From Incurvaria masculella (Eukaryota > Arthropoda > Insecta > Lepidoptera > Incurvariidae): 64,000 nt of DNA. How positions within the stretch are numbered: position 1 is the first letter of the stretch; every line of letters begins with the position of its first letter. This document shows, in pieces, positions 1-12,080 of the stretch. The notes beneath the pieces were generated by a model. That model was not told the origin of the DNA and did no database searches. It worked only from the letters and a program-made list of their open reading frames with translations. The position numbers and the translations under genes were made by a program. Where the stretch lies: positions 18,953,595 to 19,017,594 of the forward strand of contig OX335644.1 in the NCBI GenBank assembly GCA_946894095.1, in the 5' to 3' direction.

Positions 1-148
1 AAGCAGCAATAAAAATACTCCATGTTTTCCATTCAGTTCAATGTAGCCATGCAATATAAGGTAGGTCCTGGCATGGAACCTAGTTCACATGTGGGGCTAT
101 TATTATGTGGGGTTGTATTAGCCATCCATGTCCAGTTACATAAAAAAA
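1..148 (+). repeat. SINE, 3' part
   Basis: This is the 3' part of the window's common SINE. It contains the block 'attcagttcaatgtagcc', the 'ggtcctggcatgg' block and the 3' end 'catgtccagttacat' followed by an A run. The tRNA-like head lies outside the window. The complete copy at 44127-44435 is the reference for the order of blocks. Confidence 0.75.
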
Positions 149-670
149 CTCTCTAAAGGTAAGGTGTCAGTTATATGGTGATCTCATAAGAAAAGGAAGG
201 AGTAATGGCATTGGGCGCGCCTACTATGGGAACTGCTGTCTCCAATTTTCAAAAACCACCAATCCAACTTAAACGTACATGCCACATGCAAACATAGTCG
301 CAGAATTATTGGAGGTTTTTGTGCGGGCGGGATTGGACTTGACGAACCCTCAATTTTGCTGCTCAAATTTGCAAACAAACTCAATTTTGCTCTGGTAACC
401 CGCGGTAGCACTTCTAGGGTCAAATATTTCGGCTTTCTATCAGCTGTTGTTAGCAGCCGTTCCCAGTCGTAGTTAAATAGTACCTTTTGACACTCCTAAT
501 TATTATTTTATCCCAACTTTAATGCTATTCAATGAATCAGCAGTGGTTATAATTAGCTGTTAAAATCACAGTACATATTGTACACCGTGAGACTCGATCT
601 TCATGTCACAGCCAATTGCTTTATCAAACAACTTTCCAAGCAACTTTGTCTGGCTTAGATTATTACATGT
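149..670. other. No gene seen; short dispersed repeat
   Basis: I see no supported gene. About 255-325 matches 41645-41705 (shared words 'accaatccaacttaaac' and 'aacatagtcgcag'), so part of it is a dispersed repeat of unknown class. The rest is AT-rich sequence without recognisable features. Confidence 0.4.
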
Positions 671-960
671 ATTTTTTATGTAACTGAACATGAATGGCTA
701 ATACCAAACTGACCGTCAGATTTTAGCCTAACACACCACAAGAGAACTAGATGCCATTCCAGGATATTCCTTATATTACTCGGCTACATTGAACTGGATG
801 GAAAACACGGACAATTTTCATTGCCGCTTCGACCATAGTTCTTTCAAAGCGATGGTATCAACCCGGGTGGGATTACTCTACCACCTAGTAAGTAAGGTCC
901 GTTTTGAACTGTAAGAATAAAAACGTCCTGATTCAGATTTCACGCTCAAAAAAGTCAGCA
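671..960 (-). repeat. SINE copy (minus)
   Basis: It runs from a T-run plus 'tatgtaactgaacatg' (the reverse of the SINE 3' end) through 'acattgaactggatgg' and 'aacccgggtgggatta' to a decayed head. There is no intact tRNA-like head, so it is 5' truncated or diverged. Confidence 0.7.
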
Positions 961-2048
961 TCACAAACAATTCGGACCGTTTGTGTGTGCTTATAGAATC
1001 CAAAAAACATAGAACAAATGAAATGAGTTCTCGTAGTTCACCTCAGATTTGAATCTAATCAATTCCTCCAAGCTGAATTTGGACTTTCACCTGAGAGACA
1101 TTCAACAATTTGCAAAAAAAACACCTTTAAAAAGACAATGGATAACACTATAGGAACGTCAAAATGCGACACTGACAGTTGCCCACTGTGCCCTACCTCC
1201 AAAGCGTGAGCATTGAGAGACGTAACGATGACGTCATACCGTTCACGGGACGCCATTTGAGGGCTGTCAGTGTTAATTGGACCAGTTATGAATGCGATTG
1301 CGGTAACCATAGCTCAAGACCTAATATTTGCGTGATCTTTTTTTTCAGAGTGATTCAAATGAGTCTCTGAAGGGACCGATTGCAGACAGGGATATAACAC
1401 CCCTACGAAGAAGAAGAAGAACTATAACATATGTACAAAAACTTCACCTAAAGCAAGCTGGGTTGCCAACAACAATGTATCTACAGATAATGCTCAGGTA
1501 TGAGAATACTTTTAGGTGACTATTATTTCGGTTACACCAGTGGTGAAATCTGGGGTAAGTGGGAAGTGTACAAACTGGTTAAAATTAAACCAACAATTGA
1601 ATATGTTACTTTTTGTGAGATGTATGGAGCCAACTAAAGGCTCCTTCAATACATTTCATGCAGTGACATGAATTAATTTCCGTTCAGAAAAGACGTACAG
1701 TTTTTCTTTGGCGTTTGAACTATCTTTCATCCAATCTGACGTTATCAACCCTGGCAAGCTTAACAATACCACCGATGGATGGATTCCGAACAATAGAACA
1801 GCTCGCATTTGTGATAATGCACTTATCCAACTCAGAAAGAGCCATGAGCTATGGAATGGAAGGATATGGGTGCCAACGATAACGTGACCATTACAGAGCC
1901 GCTACTGACCCCTACGGTGCATGTAGTGGGTGAGCAGTGTGCAATTCTCCTTCTTCCTGGCTTCTTGCCTCACCATAGTTGTGAGCTAAATATTTAAACG
2001 ATTGAAATTATTATACAACTGCTGAAAGATTTATTAGCTTGATTCCAG
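961..2048. other. Upstream region of zinc-finger gene A; SINE remnants
   Basis: No coding exon can be supported. About 1735-1880 is a diverged minus-strand SINE fragment ('catccaatctgacg', then 'ggattccgaacaatag' and 'ctcagaaagag'). The sequence 'tgattccag' just before 2049 looks like a 3' splice site, so gene A may have an untranslated first exon further upstream that I cannot place. Confidence 0.4.
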
Positions 2049-2051
2049 AAT

Positions 2052-5000
2052 ATGACGGTTAAGAAGATTGTTTTAAACGGAGTAACAATGTTTGATATTA
2101 AGAAAGAACCGGCCCACGACAAGGTTAACATCTCCCCGTTAACTATAGTTAAGAATGCACCTTCTATTATTGAAATAGAAATATGTGCTCCAGAAGCAGC
2201 AAATTTCTCATCCAATCAGTGCATTGACAGCGAGTTTACCGTAGTGAAGAAGGAACCTTCTATCATAGAAATAGAAATATATTCTCCGGAAGCCGTAAAT
2301 TCTCCATATAATCGGCACGCTGACAGCGAATACGGGACATCACTCCCTGATTTTCCGTACGATAACGTAAAGGCCGAGGTACTAGATGACAATGCAGCCA
2401 TTTCGGAAGATGGAAACGGCGTTGGTCCCGGGTGCTCATCGTACATCACTGCTTGTGTAAAGCAGGAGCTAGATATTGGCTCCACAGAGCTGAAGCCACC
2501 CGATATATACTTCAATTTGGGGCCCGACCCTGACTCCCATAAACCACAACGGTGAGTGATTTTTTTTATGTTCCTGGATATGCATGGCTAATGTCACACC
2601 TGCTGTTGTGATATCGCACAATACATCTCTTGGGAACTGAATTTCACCAGTTTCTTTATAATGCACATCTATATTTAAATGGATGGAAATCATGGACAAT
2701 TTTCATAGCCGCTTTGACTAGACACTGTGAACAGATAACCTCTCGATCACCCGAAGGCAGGAAGTACAGTATCAGATACTGAACGGGAGGTGCTAGTTTT
2801 TTTTTTCAAAGTTGGACATCTTAACAAATCTAAGTTAGGTTAGAACGGCACACTTGCCAAACCAAATATATAATAAATATGAATTTGACTTTTTATATGG
2901 TTATCTCATATGACATACATTATCATGTTATACTTGTCACGTTCAGTATTAAATTGAAAATTGTATGATAGTAATGGATACTTTCAAATATTAATTAGGG
3001 AACGCTTACATTTAATAAGGCAATGGAATTTAATAACTTCCATGCACGAAAATAAGTTAAATTAATTGCGTGTGATGGTTAAAAACAGCACTCAATGTGA
3101 CATTGGCCGACTTAGATTATGAAAGAACATTTATATCTGCTGCAGGATCTTAGAGGACATCCTGCAAGGTCACAAGCTGCTGGACAACCCCCCGTGTTTG
3201 CGAGATTCTCGTGGAAGCTTAGCAGAAGGTGTGTATTGTTGACTGCCTCGTTTGATATGGATGGTCGTTAAAAAGGGTAAAAGTGGGATAATTTCACCCT
3301 TTTTACTTTCGGGCTCACAATGTTTAATATTGGAGCAGCTGAAGGAGTTGACTTACTTCTGCGGTTGCACAGCTGGGACCGGTTCATCAGCTAAGGTGTT
3401 ATCCTTGCAGATTTTTATTTCATATTTCGCCTTCTTCTAGAGAAGAGAGGCAGAAGGCCTAGTACATTGAACATTAACAATGCAAGGCGGAGACTGTTTC
3501 AATCTGTATCCAATTTTGATACTACTATTTAGCAGGTGACAGATATATGTTCGAAGTTGTGTTTCCGGAATCCAATCTCTTATAGTACAAAATCTCAATT
3601 CGCAGCAAACTTACTACCTGCCAATTGTCCTACTAAAATTCAAATTTAAATTCTTTCTTTCTTTCTTTATTGGCAACAAAATCAACAATTAGGTACAATT
3701 TAGAATGTTTAAAAATAAACAAGTATACATTTGATGGATCCTAATGAGGTAATTGTATACCAAAAGGTGCTAGCTCAGCATATTCCTAAGCGGCCAGTAC
3801 TACCTGAGTTGAGCTGACTGCAAGGTGCTGGTTTTCAGCAAGTACCTGTCAATAAATTTATAATATATGAAATTGTGAGGCGTCGCGCTGCTCATCTCGT
3901 ACGTGAGTGAGGAGTGCTGCGATAACACTAAACAAAAATAAACTTGAAGGTTGCACTGGTGCCGCACTAGAATATTTGTAACATATAATATGTAACTATT
4001 AAGAGTGTAAATGTGTACGTACATAGGTTTTGTGTGTAAGTGTTGGTTATGCTAAGGTAAGAAGATAAGAAGATACTTCTACTAACTGCTGAGCTGCCGT
4101 CTTCTCTCTACCGAGCCTTTCAAATCTTGAGCATATATATACTTTACTTGATGTTTCCCGCTGAGTCACAGCCGCCGTCCCTACAGTCCTTCGAATTCGT
4201 GAACTAATAAAAACGATTATGAAAAACAAAAAACCCACCTACGAAAAAAAGGACAAAACAAGATACTTTTGTGATATATTTAGGAACAGTGCAGTTTAGA
4301 ATGCTAGTAACACTTCGGCAGTCGGATATTTGGTTCTATCGGATAATATAGCATTAGGTGTCGATCGTAATAACATAGATAAAACGGCTCTCTCTATGAT
4401 AATAATTATATACTTGAGCATAGCTAATCTGCTTTGATAATATTATGAACGAAAGGTTAAAAATGCTAGCTTGCTTTCTTGTCGTAGATCCAAAATTATA
4501 CTCAAAATAGTTTTATTTCATCGAACTAGATGCTTGATGACGATTGGCATTGTCAAATTGTGTTTGGTTTCTAAGTAAGAAAGTTTGAATTTTTCGCGCA
4601 TTGTATATAATCAGTTTGGACTTGGATTGCTCAATAATAAAACAAAAAAAATGTAAAAATCAGTTTATTTTTTGTTTGATTGTTGACTACAGCGTTTGAG
4701 TAAACCACATAGCTATAGGTCGTTTTGTAATGAATTTTGTATCTGCAGGAATGTACGGACCAAAGTCTCCACACTCGCACGATACTCAGCAAGTCAAGAT
4801 AGAGTGGCAGCCTCCTCATACTAATGCATCAGTATGTTTAATTGCATTATGAATTTAATTTATTTATAACTTGGGCATTTCTCTAGTGACTGATAAAGTA
4901 TGACTTACTATAATCAGTTTACAATCATAATAGTATCTACATTACTAACTAACTAACCTCTCTGATGCTAACCATGGTGATGGTTTTGATAAGATCTTTT

Positions 5001-6598
5001 CTTTGCAACTGTTGTTTGCTTCTTAGGTTTTATTGCATTTTTGCCAACGGAACCCTATTACTAAGCCTCCGCTGTCCGTCCATCCATCCGTCCGTCCAAA
5101 AATCACGTTTTTTTTAAGGGGGCCCCCATACTAAAAACTTTTTTTTTTTTGTGTTAATTCATGTAATGGAACCCTTCGTATACGAGTCCGACTCGCACTT
5201 GGTCTCGTTTTCGTGTACTTAACTGAAAATGTATGGCTCATACCGCACCCACCGTCGTGATGTTAGCCCGAACACACCACATTCTTGAAGAAATTGGGTG
5301 CTATGCCAGGACCTCCCTTTGTGAGTACGGCTTCATTTAACTGACATAAACATGGACAATTCATTGCCGTTTCGACCATTTTCATCCAATACATCGGTGC
5401 AAATGCGGGCGGGCTTAACTCTAACACCTAGTTCTGGAAGGGCACCTACAGTTTATTTTCACCATCTGCATCCAATGCAATGGTGCCAACCCGGGCGGGC
5501 TTAAACCTGCCAGCTAGTACTGGAACCCTACCTTGTTTTGCATGGATTCTGAACAATGGAACAGCTCGAATTGAAGACGAAATGCACATATTCAACCCGG
5601 AAAGAAGAAGTAAGTTGTGCATGAACTTGGAGATTAAAACCATGACCTCTGGCATAGAAAACAGGTCACCACGCCACGGAACTGTTCCACGTTTTGAAAA
5701 CACTGCAAAATTGTAGGTCTCCTTCCCATACTAGGTGTTGGTAGGTTTTTTAAAGTTCATTGAACTGGTAATAATTGTTTTTTATTTATTTCAGAATCCG
5801 GCCTATCCGTCCGAGTTGCTCGCCTATACTTCCGGAATTTCTGCATTACGCTGTGATGATATACAATTATCTAACTCTTATTCAGACTATCTTAGCAATG
5901 TACATTCCGAAAAATTTGAATGCGAATATTGCCATAAGTTATTCTCATGTAAATCAAATTTGCTGAGTCACATGCATTCCCACGCTGGCTTGAAGCCGTA
6001 TGAGTGCAAATCTTGCGGCCAGACATTTAGCGCCAACTCTTTTTTAAATTTACATATGCGAGAGCATACATTTTGCAACGACAAGCTCAGTGACAAATCA
6101 GCTTTGACAAATCGCATGCCAGTGCATACGGGTGAGAGTGCCACCGAGTGCACATTTTGCGGGAAGAGGTACAGCAAACGCTCATCTTTAGTAGTACATA
6201 TGCGAGTGCATTCTGGTGAGAAACCCTTTGAGTGCAAATTTTGCAGCAATCGGTTCAGCAGCAGCTCATCTTTGACTAGCCACACGCGAATTCATACTAG
6301 TGAGAGGCCATTTGAGTGTAAATCTTGCGGCAAAAGGTACGGCCACAGCTCGGTTTTAGCCAGGCACATGCGCGTGCATAGCGGTGAGAAACCCTATGAG
6401 TGCAAATCTTGCGGTAAGAGCTTTGGCCAAAGCTCAGCTTTATCCAGACATAAACTAGTGCACACAGGGGAGAAACCATTCGAATGCCAATCGTGCGGCA
6501 AGAAGTACACACAAAAAGGAAATTTGTTGTTACATTATATACGAATACATACTGAAGAGCAATCGATTAAAAGCAAACCTTGCGGCCTTCTTAGCTAA
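2052..6598 (+). CDS. C2H2 zinc-finger protein, gene A (four exons)
   Basis: Probable nuclear DNA-binding transcription regulator. Exons 2052-2551, 3146-3228, 4749-4831 and 5795-6598 have GT/AG borders and compatible phases, giving 489 residues. The first ATG at 2052 is used; a second in-frame ATG (2088) starts MFDIKKEP, the segment conserved in the paralogue. The N-terminal region (1-222) has five psi-K-x-E sumoylation-type sites at about K17, K66, K107, K137 and K211, and two acidic repeats beginning PSIIEIEI. Exon 4 carries seven good C2H2 fingers from about residue 263, with TGEKPF-type linkers, plus one degenerate finger after the second. The last good finger has a four-residue His-His spacing. 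The ORF stops inside another finger (KSKPCG), and finger-like DNA continues out of frame past the stop. SUMO-mediated repression is inference; the DNA target is unknown. Confidence 0.85.
2569..2710 (-). repeat. SINE fragment in intron 1 of gene A
   Basis: T-run, then 'ggatatgcatggctaatg' (reverse of the SINE 3' end), then 'aatggatggaaatcatgg'. It is diverged, and the middle section differs from other copies. Confidence 0.55.
3229..4748. other. Intron 2 of gene A; repeat fragments
   Basis: It holds a short (ttct)n microsatellite near 3650-3670 and, at about 4480-4605, a reversed fragment of the TTAA-flanked element seen at 30048-30595 (shared words 'atccaaaatt', 'tgtcaaattgtgtttggtt' and 'tttttcgcgc'). 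No exon is visible apart from those listed for gene A. Confidence 0.45.
5044..5203 (-). repeat. GTTCCGTACC/GACGG dispersed repeat (minus)
   Basis: Reverse-strand copy of the repeat that begins 'ccgg/accaagtgcgagtc' and ends 'ggaaccctaaaaa', with an internal (gtcc)n tract. It lies in intron 3 of gene A. The same family occurs at 16850, 50055, 50335, 54294, 56216 and 58480. Confidence 0.7.
5214..5690 (-). repeat. SINE copy with internal partial duplication (minus)
   Basis: Reverse SINE from 'tgtatggctcataccgcac' onward. The middle segment ('catccaat.c..tggtgc.aa..cgggcgggctta') occurs twice, near 5384 and 5466, so it is either two SINEs end to end or one with an internal duplication. It ends in 'ctctggcatagaaaac', the tRNA-like head. 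It lies in intron 3 of gene A. Confidence 0.65.
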
Positions 6599-6660
6599 CG
6601 AGAGACGATCGAATTCCAAGCGTGTGGAAATAAGAAAAGTATATGCGATTAATACTCATA
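6599..6660 (+). pseudogene. Decayed finger remnant after gene A stop
   Basis: The DNA after the stop still resembles a finger ('gagagacgatcgaattcc', then 'gcgtgtggaaataag', compared with the usual 'gagaggccatttgagtg' and 'tgcggcaaaaggtac'). It is out of frame. This suggests gene A once had more C-terminal fingers. Confidence 0.5.
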
Positions 6661-6684
6661 GGTTAAGTCCAAAGTTTTTAACAA

Positions 6685-6885
6685 GGTCTGGCATCGGGCA
6701 TATTAATTAAGCTATATTGGCTCAAGGGCTCCCTCTATCCTTTTCCATGGCCGCAGAAATAAGGTTTTAGTTGATGGCTGCTCGTCTGAAGTCATGGTCC
6801 TGAACAGGTCCACCACTCTCTGTGATGTCCCTAAATCTTTCTTTTTGCATATCACTGATATCATCAATCACATCATAACAGTGCT
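6685..6885 (+). mobile_element. Jockey-like LINE reverse-transcriptase fragment
   Basis: Translated on the plus strand with gaps, it gives DKVWHRA, then FHGRRNKVLVDGCSSEVM and later HITDIINHI. This matches the fragment at 36810-37975 (DRVWHKALLSK, FLHGRNMKVLVDGCCSKAM). Frameshifts and missing motifs mark it as dead. Confidence 0.6.
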
Positions 6886-7234
6886 CCAAGACACTGGCAG
6901 ACAAGACACCAGCCCGGCGTATGCTCACTTTTTCGGGAGCACGCAGATAAGAATGCAACTGCAATAGTCTTTGCTGTTACGCTAGTAGTATACCGGGTGT
7001 AAATGGAGGTATGCAATATGATATACAATGAAGTCGTATGAACGAAAATATCACAATAACTATATTATATTTTATTTTAATCTTTGTGCTGGTCTATTAC
7101 ATTAAAATTATTTAGAAGGCAAACTAAAGCTCTACTTTTTCTCCAAACCTTATTGCAACTGCATCATGGAGTACTTCTTCATAATAAAAAAATCGTAAAT
7201 AAAACTTGACAGTTTTGACGTTTCTGAGGTGAGG

Positions 7235-7445
7235 TCGCTCATGGACATGGATGACTGATACCTACCACACCTACTGTCATATTAGCCTAACCTACCTCAT
7301 TTGAAGTAGGTGCCATGTCAGGATCTTCCTTTTGTTGCACAGCTAATTGAACTGGATAGCAAACACGGATAATTTTCATTGCCGCTTCGATCATCGTTCA
7401 TTAAATGCGATGATACCAACTCGGGCGGAATTAACCCTACCAAGG
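7235..7445 (-). repeat. SINE copy (minus)
   Basis: It contains 'atggacatggatgactgata', then 'attgaactggatagcaaac' and 'gggcggaattaaccctac'. Its tRNA-like head is missing. Confidence 0.65.
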
Positions 7446-7504
7446 GGTGCCCCCCCACCGACGCGGACACCGAACCACGAACGACGAATCCCTTAGTCGG
7501 CTTC

Positions 7505-7840
7505 TCAGTCGGCTCTTACGACATGTAGGGGAATAAATGCAGTGGGCCCAATTGCATCATTTTTACGTGCCGGAACCCATACAGCACAATAAGTAAACAG
7601 GGCATGCACCCATTCACTGTCGACATTCCGAAAATAAGAGCCAACCGATCCTTTAGATCCTTGTGGCATCGACTCGTGACGTAGTATTCTCCCCAAAGTA
7701 CAACCTGGGGTCTTTCAAGCATAGCTTGAAGTAACACCTGGGTGGCCGGCATGGTTTTCGCAGACCCCTTGAAAGTTTGAAAGCCCATAGGCGTCGGTGA
7801 GGTGCCGTTGTATGCCAAATGCCGCGCAATTAAGCAAAAT
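7505..7840 (+). mobile_element. LINE 3' end fragment (jockey-like)
   Basis: Plus-strand reading gives HPFTVDIPKIRANRSFRSLW near 7610-7670, which matches the end of the LINE at 36810 (HPFTVDTNP). It continues into 'ggtggccggcatggttttcg', the 3' tail shared by the family. In-frame stops are present. Confidence 0.6.
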
Positions 7841-7849
7841 GTTTTATTA

Positions 7850-9119
7850 AAATAAATCCCAAAACATATTTGTTTTTACTTTCCTTTCTTCATTATTCAA
7901 AGTTACGCATGAATTGAAATCACGTGCGTGCGGTCGCTCTGCCGTCTGTCTACAGAGAAAAGCGAAAACGAGTGAGTCACAGATGAAAGTGATACGCTCT
8001 CGCCTGACGTCATGAACATTAACATTAAATGTTATGTTAGTGTCGTCGCTCTCTAATTAGAATAATTAGAGAGCAACGACCACGAGCGAAAAGGGACAAC
8101 ACTAGGGTGACTCGTGGCTGCCATTTAATGAGTACGAAAGCGTTGTGACTTAGCGATGAGCCACCGGTGACACGCATGTGAGAATATTTTGGTATAGTTG
8201 CAATCTGAACACGGATCCAACGTGTCAAAGCGGCAGCCAACAACCACGCCATACCCTTTGATGTGCGTTGAAAAAACGATACCACACGGATTTGCTTCCA
8301 ATGTGTGGGCCAACGTTCCAACATGCACCAACGCCCCACTCTACACGTTGGCCAACGTGAAGAGAAGCCATAAAACTCTTAGAGCATTTAGGACGGGAGA
8401 CGCCAAAGCAGTGCTTTAGCATGCATTCGTTTCTGTAAATTCTAGTGGGGAGCGGGGAAGTAGGTCCACGCTCACTATGATGGCTTTTCGCACACTCGTC
8501 TAAATCTCCGTTGCGTTGAAATGAGCGCACACTAAGAAATTGAACGAACACAGTAAGAATTCACAGATACATCGAAACCATAACGTTCGTTGCACACGGT
8601 CTCCCACCAAATTCTCGCGTAAACTCGCTAGGGACTTGACATGACGTGTACAGTTATCGATAAAATAAACAGTAGACGCCGATAGTTATAATATAATTTT
8701 CATAAATTTCATAAAGTCCTAAATGCTCTAAGATAAAACTCGAGGATGCTATCCTGCTCTACCCATGGAGGTGATTTGTCAGTAATATGTTGAAACCATC
8801 AATATAAGTTGAAACCGTAGACTCGTAGAAAGATATTCTACTCCGAACCGAACTCTTTGGTTGACACACAAAGATAGCTCATGCGAATAAACTCGCTAAG
8901 TCGTATTCAGAGTCAATTAGTACGCGCATTTAATATCGGATACAGAACGCGATTTAGTAAGGACATAATCCGCATATAAAAGTTAGTCCGACCACTCTGG
9001 ACCATACTATCTGTGTTTAACGTGCAGAAACCAGGACAAATCAATAATTCGATTATGAATACTTGTAACTATGAGTAAAAAATGCTATATTATTATGTAT
9101 GAAGTGTTGACCTGGCTCA
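7850..9119. other. No gene seen; repeats with a short perfect hairpin
   Basis: No coding exon can be supported. About 7980-8130 is related to about 9540-10080 (shared words 'tcacagatgaaagtga' and 'ctaattagaataatta'). At about 8048-8074 'gctctctaatta' and 'taattagagagc' form a hairpin with a three-base loop. About 8955-9000 holds a fragment of the 'actctgaatac' MITE family. Confidence 0.4.
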
Positions 9120-9290
9120 TACATTAAGGGCCGAGTGCACGAAAGGACAAAAAATCAATATCAACATCAACGTACGATTAAACAGGTCACTTTTTATGGT
9201 CAGTACGGAAGGAACTCCATAAGGTTCACTAAAAGTGACGTGTTTGAACACTGATTAACTCAGCTGTCTCATCGTGCAATCGGGGCTAAA
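9120..9290. repeat. Dispersed repeat, copy 1
   Basis: The segment from 'gggccgagtgcacgaaagga' to 'atcggggctaaa' recurs at 10125-10290 in the same orientation, with scattered substitutions. No ORF. The class is unknown. Confidence 0.6.
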
Positions 9291-9304
9291 TCTGGGTGTT
9301 GTGA

Positions 9305-9341
9305 CCATGGAGGTGAAGAAGTTAAATCTTCACCTCCATGG
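9305..9341. repeat. Perfect inverted repeat (hairpin)
   Basis: CCATGGAGGTGAAGA at 9305-9319 and its exact reverse complement at 9327-9341 are separated by seven bases. Confidence 0.8.
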
Positions 9342-9669
9342 TTGTGACTGTATTTGGAAATCACACAGATCATTTTGCAGAGTTCCCGCCAGACGTAACA
9401 CGTTTTCTTGCGACCATAGGAGCGTCGACTGAGTGAGTGGATCATAGCCGCGTACTGTGGTGCTTTATAAAAGGTATTAATTAGTGTCCTATAACGTCGG
9501 CAACACGGCAATACTGCTATGCACTTATGAAGCGAACACGATTTCAAGTCACAGATGAAAGTGAAACGCTTTCGCCTGACTTACGCCCGTTAACACCACC
9601 TCCAGTTATAACAATATCAAAGTGGTTATGGTGCTGTCTCTACAACAAACACAAAAAGAACAATCGTTG

Positions 9670-9867
9670 TTATTAATATAATTTCTGCCTACAGAATTAA
9701 TATTATGTTTGATAACGGTGAATGGCGGAATATTACTGCTTTTTACGACTTATATGTTGTGTTTCAGGATCGGTTCCTGATTCTCGATCCTGCATTCCCC
9801 GCACCCCATTGTAGCTGTTTCCCTTATTTATTTATCATATTAATTCTGTAGGCAGACATAATAAAAA
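9670..9867. mobile_element. Small inverted-repeat element (MITE-like)
   Basis: TCTGCCTACAGAATTAATAT (about 9684-9703) and its reverse complement (about 9838-9857) bound about 135 bp of non-coding DNA. No transposase. The superfamily is undetermined. Confidence 0.55.
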
Positions 9868-10124
9868 TATTAAAGTCATCTTTCGGTTACACCATGTAAA
9901 TATGGAATGTAACCGAAAGTTACTTATCGAATTTCAGATAATTGGAGGCCGTGAGAACAGGGGTTAATCAACTTACCCCCTGTTTACGACCAATGTAATG
10001 TTGTGTCTTTGCACTCTAATTAGAATAATTAGAAAGGAACAACTCTATGGTGACTCGTGACTCATTTCATGAGCACGAAATCGTTGTGACTCACTGGTGA
10101 GAACTCACGAGTAGAGCCCCTAAG

Positions 10125-10290
10125 GGCCGAGTGCACGAAAGGACAAAAAATCAAAATCAACCTCAAAGTATGATTAAACACGTCACTTTGTGAGGACAGT
10201 ATGGAAGGAACTCTATGCGGATCACTAAACGTGACGTGTTTGAACATTGATTAACTCGGCCATCTCTTCGTGCAACCGGGGCTAAAGTAT
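10125..10290. repeat. Dispersed repeat, copy 2
   Basis: Second copy of the 9120-9290 segment in the same orientation. Together with the shared 'ctaattagaataatta' sequences, it shows that 8-10.3 kb is built from repeated blocks. Confidence 0.6.
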
Positions 10291-10794
10291 AAGAACTACT
10301 AAGTATTCTGTGATCTCATCTGTGTTCTGTCATAGAGTTTAAGGGTAATGTCTTTCTCATTAAATATTATTAATCTGTGGCGTTCTCTTTTCGAGCGGAG
10401 GATATTGTTTTATTATTATCATTCGCAACTCCGTCATTATCCTCAAGAAAGCAATGTGCATGGAATAGACCATGTGAGTTATTTCCAGCCATCAATAGGC
10501 ACGCTTGATCGCGCGCTGTTTGGTTAGTGTACTCGCCGCTACAGTTACAGTTGATTAGTTCCTATTTTCGTACTTCCTATTATCGTTAAGTTATAGCAGA
10601 GATAGCGCTGAATTACTTTCTTCATCTACATACTTTGACATACACACCCCCTTAACGAAGAGAATTACACCTTTACGGAAGACACAGCAGTATGGTGTGA
10701 TCGTACAGTGAACGGTAGATTTAAGAGATGCTTGTTTATGTTTCATTTCGCTGCTCACACAAGATACTCTGTAACACTCGTATTCGGAGTGACC

Positions 10795-11210
10795 CTGTGA
10801 AAACTTAGTACGGGATAAGCACCGGACCAACATACTAAAACCAGTTTACCACTGTTTTTTACCATCTCCAGTTCCCTGAAATCCGATAAGTAACATTTGG
10901 TTGCTTGGCATATTTACATGGTGTAACCGAAAGGTAACTTTGGGATTTTTGAAGCCAGGGGTGGTGGAAGCGGGCGTTAGACCGACAGTAATCCGCGCAC
11001 TAAAGTTAGTCCACTCACTCTGAATACGACAGTATGTGTATTTCATGATGAAGGCACACGGGAAGTAGACGTTAACAGTTATATTCAGAGTGGGTGTACT
11101 AACTTTAATACAGGGATCATTGCCGGACTAAATAGCATTTTGTATGGTTAGTCCGGTGCTAATCCGTGTACTAAGTTTTGAAATTTCACTCTGAATACAA
11201 CTGGTCGTGG
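10795..11210. mobile_element. Cluster of MITEs of the 'actctgaatac' family
   Basis: Repeated in both orientations: 'aaacttagtacggga', 'gcaccgga', 'agttagtcc' and 'cactctgaatac'. Related copies lie near 8955, 17165-17230 and 44893-44997. A separate inverted pair, 'tttacatggtgtaaccgaaa' (about 10914) and its complement near 9885, is also present. No transposase. Confidence 0.5.
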
Positions 11211-11455
11211 ATAGATGAACTGATTTTGATCCCCGGACAATATCCATCTAGTAGCCTGGAAACTCCTCGCTTAATAACGGTTGCGTATGTAAATTCCAAT
11301 ATTTTCTGTTTATTAAAAAATCTGGTTACAATATTTCTGTGTCGATGTGCATATGTTTCTTTTTACCTTACATGTGACATGCTCGTGTCTTATAAGTTTC
11401 TATAATTAACAAAATACTTAAACAATAATTGTTATGGAAATTCTTTTGTTTCCAG

Positions 11456-11519
11456 ATCAAGATGGTCTAAAACCAAGCAATGTTTGATATTACGAAAGAA
11501 CCAGACCATGGATAGACAG
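11456..11519 (+). pseudogene. Decayed 5' exon of zinc-finger gene B
   Basis: After a good acceptor (ttgtttccag) the sequence gives ATG-TTT-GAT-ATT-ACG-AAA, i.e. MFDITKEPDHG then a TAG stop, followed by a donor-like 'acag/gtatat'. It matches the MFDIKKEP start of gene A exon 1 but carries a Lys-to-Thr change and a premature stop. The rest of exon 1 and the two small exons of gene A have no recognisable counterpart here. Confidence 0.6.
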
Positions 11520-11924
11520 GTATATTATCTTTATATTGTCTTTTTTTTTTTGTTTAAATATATCAATAATAATATAATAACAATATGTATAAATATACTA
11601 TATAATCTTTATATGAATACTTATATGTTTAGTGGTTACATATACAAATACATCGCAGTCTTAATGTTTTCTGCATGTTATCGCAGGTATTTTATTCAGT
11701 GCACAAGAAAAAAATAATAATACATAGACACACAGGTACTTTGTCAGCTATTTAAATACCATATTTTTGAACTCTGTGGCATCTGGTGTTGTGTAATGAC
11801 TTGTTGTGTATTTTATTGTGTTATTATGCTTGTTTTTGTGTCATTACATGTTAAGATGCTCTAAATAAAGAAAAAAAAAACATTATTCATTTGAAGAGTA
11901 AACATATTTGCACCATTTTTTAGA

Positions 11925-12080
11925 TAACTGGACATGGATAGCTCCACATTACATACACAATACCACACCCACCGTCACATTAGCCCAGCGCACCGCATTC
12001 CCGAAGGAATTATGTGCCATGCCATGACCTCCCCTTTATGATCACGGCTACATTGAATTAGATGGAAAGCACCAACCACC
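11925..12080 (-). repeat. SINE copy, 3' half (minus)
   Basis: It contains 'ataactggacatggatagc', 'cacacccaccgtcacatta' and 'ctacattgaattagatgg', then ends abruptly. Confidence 0.65.
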
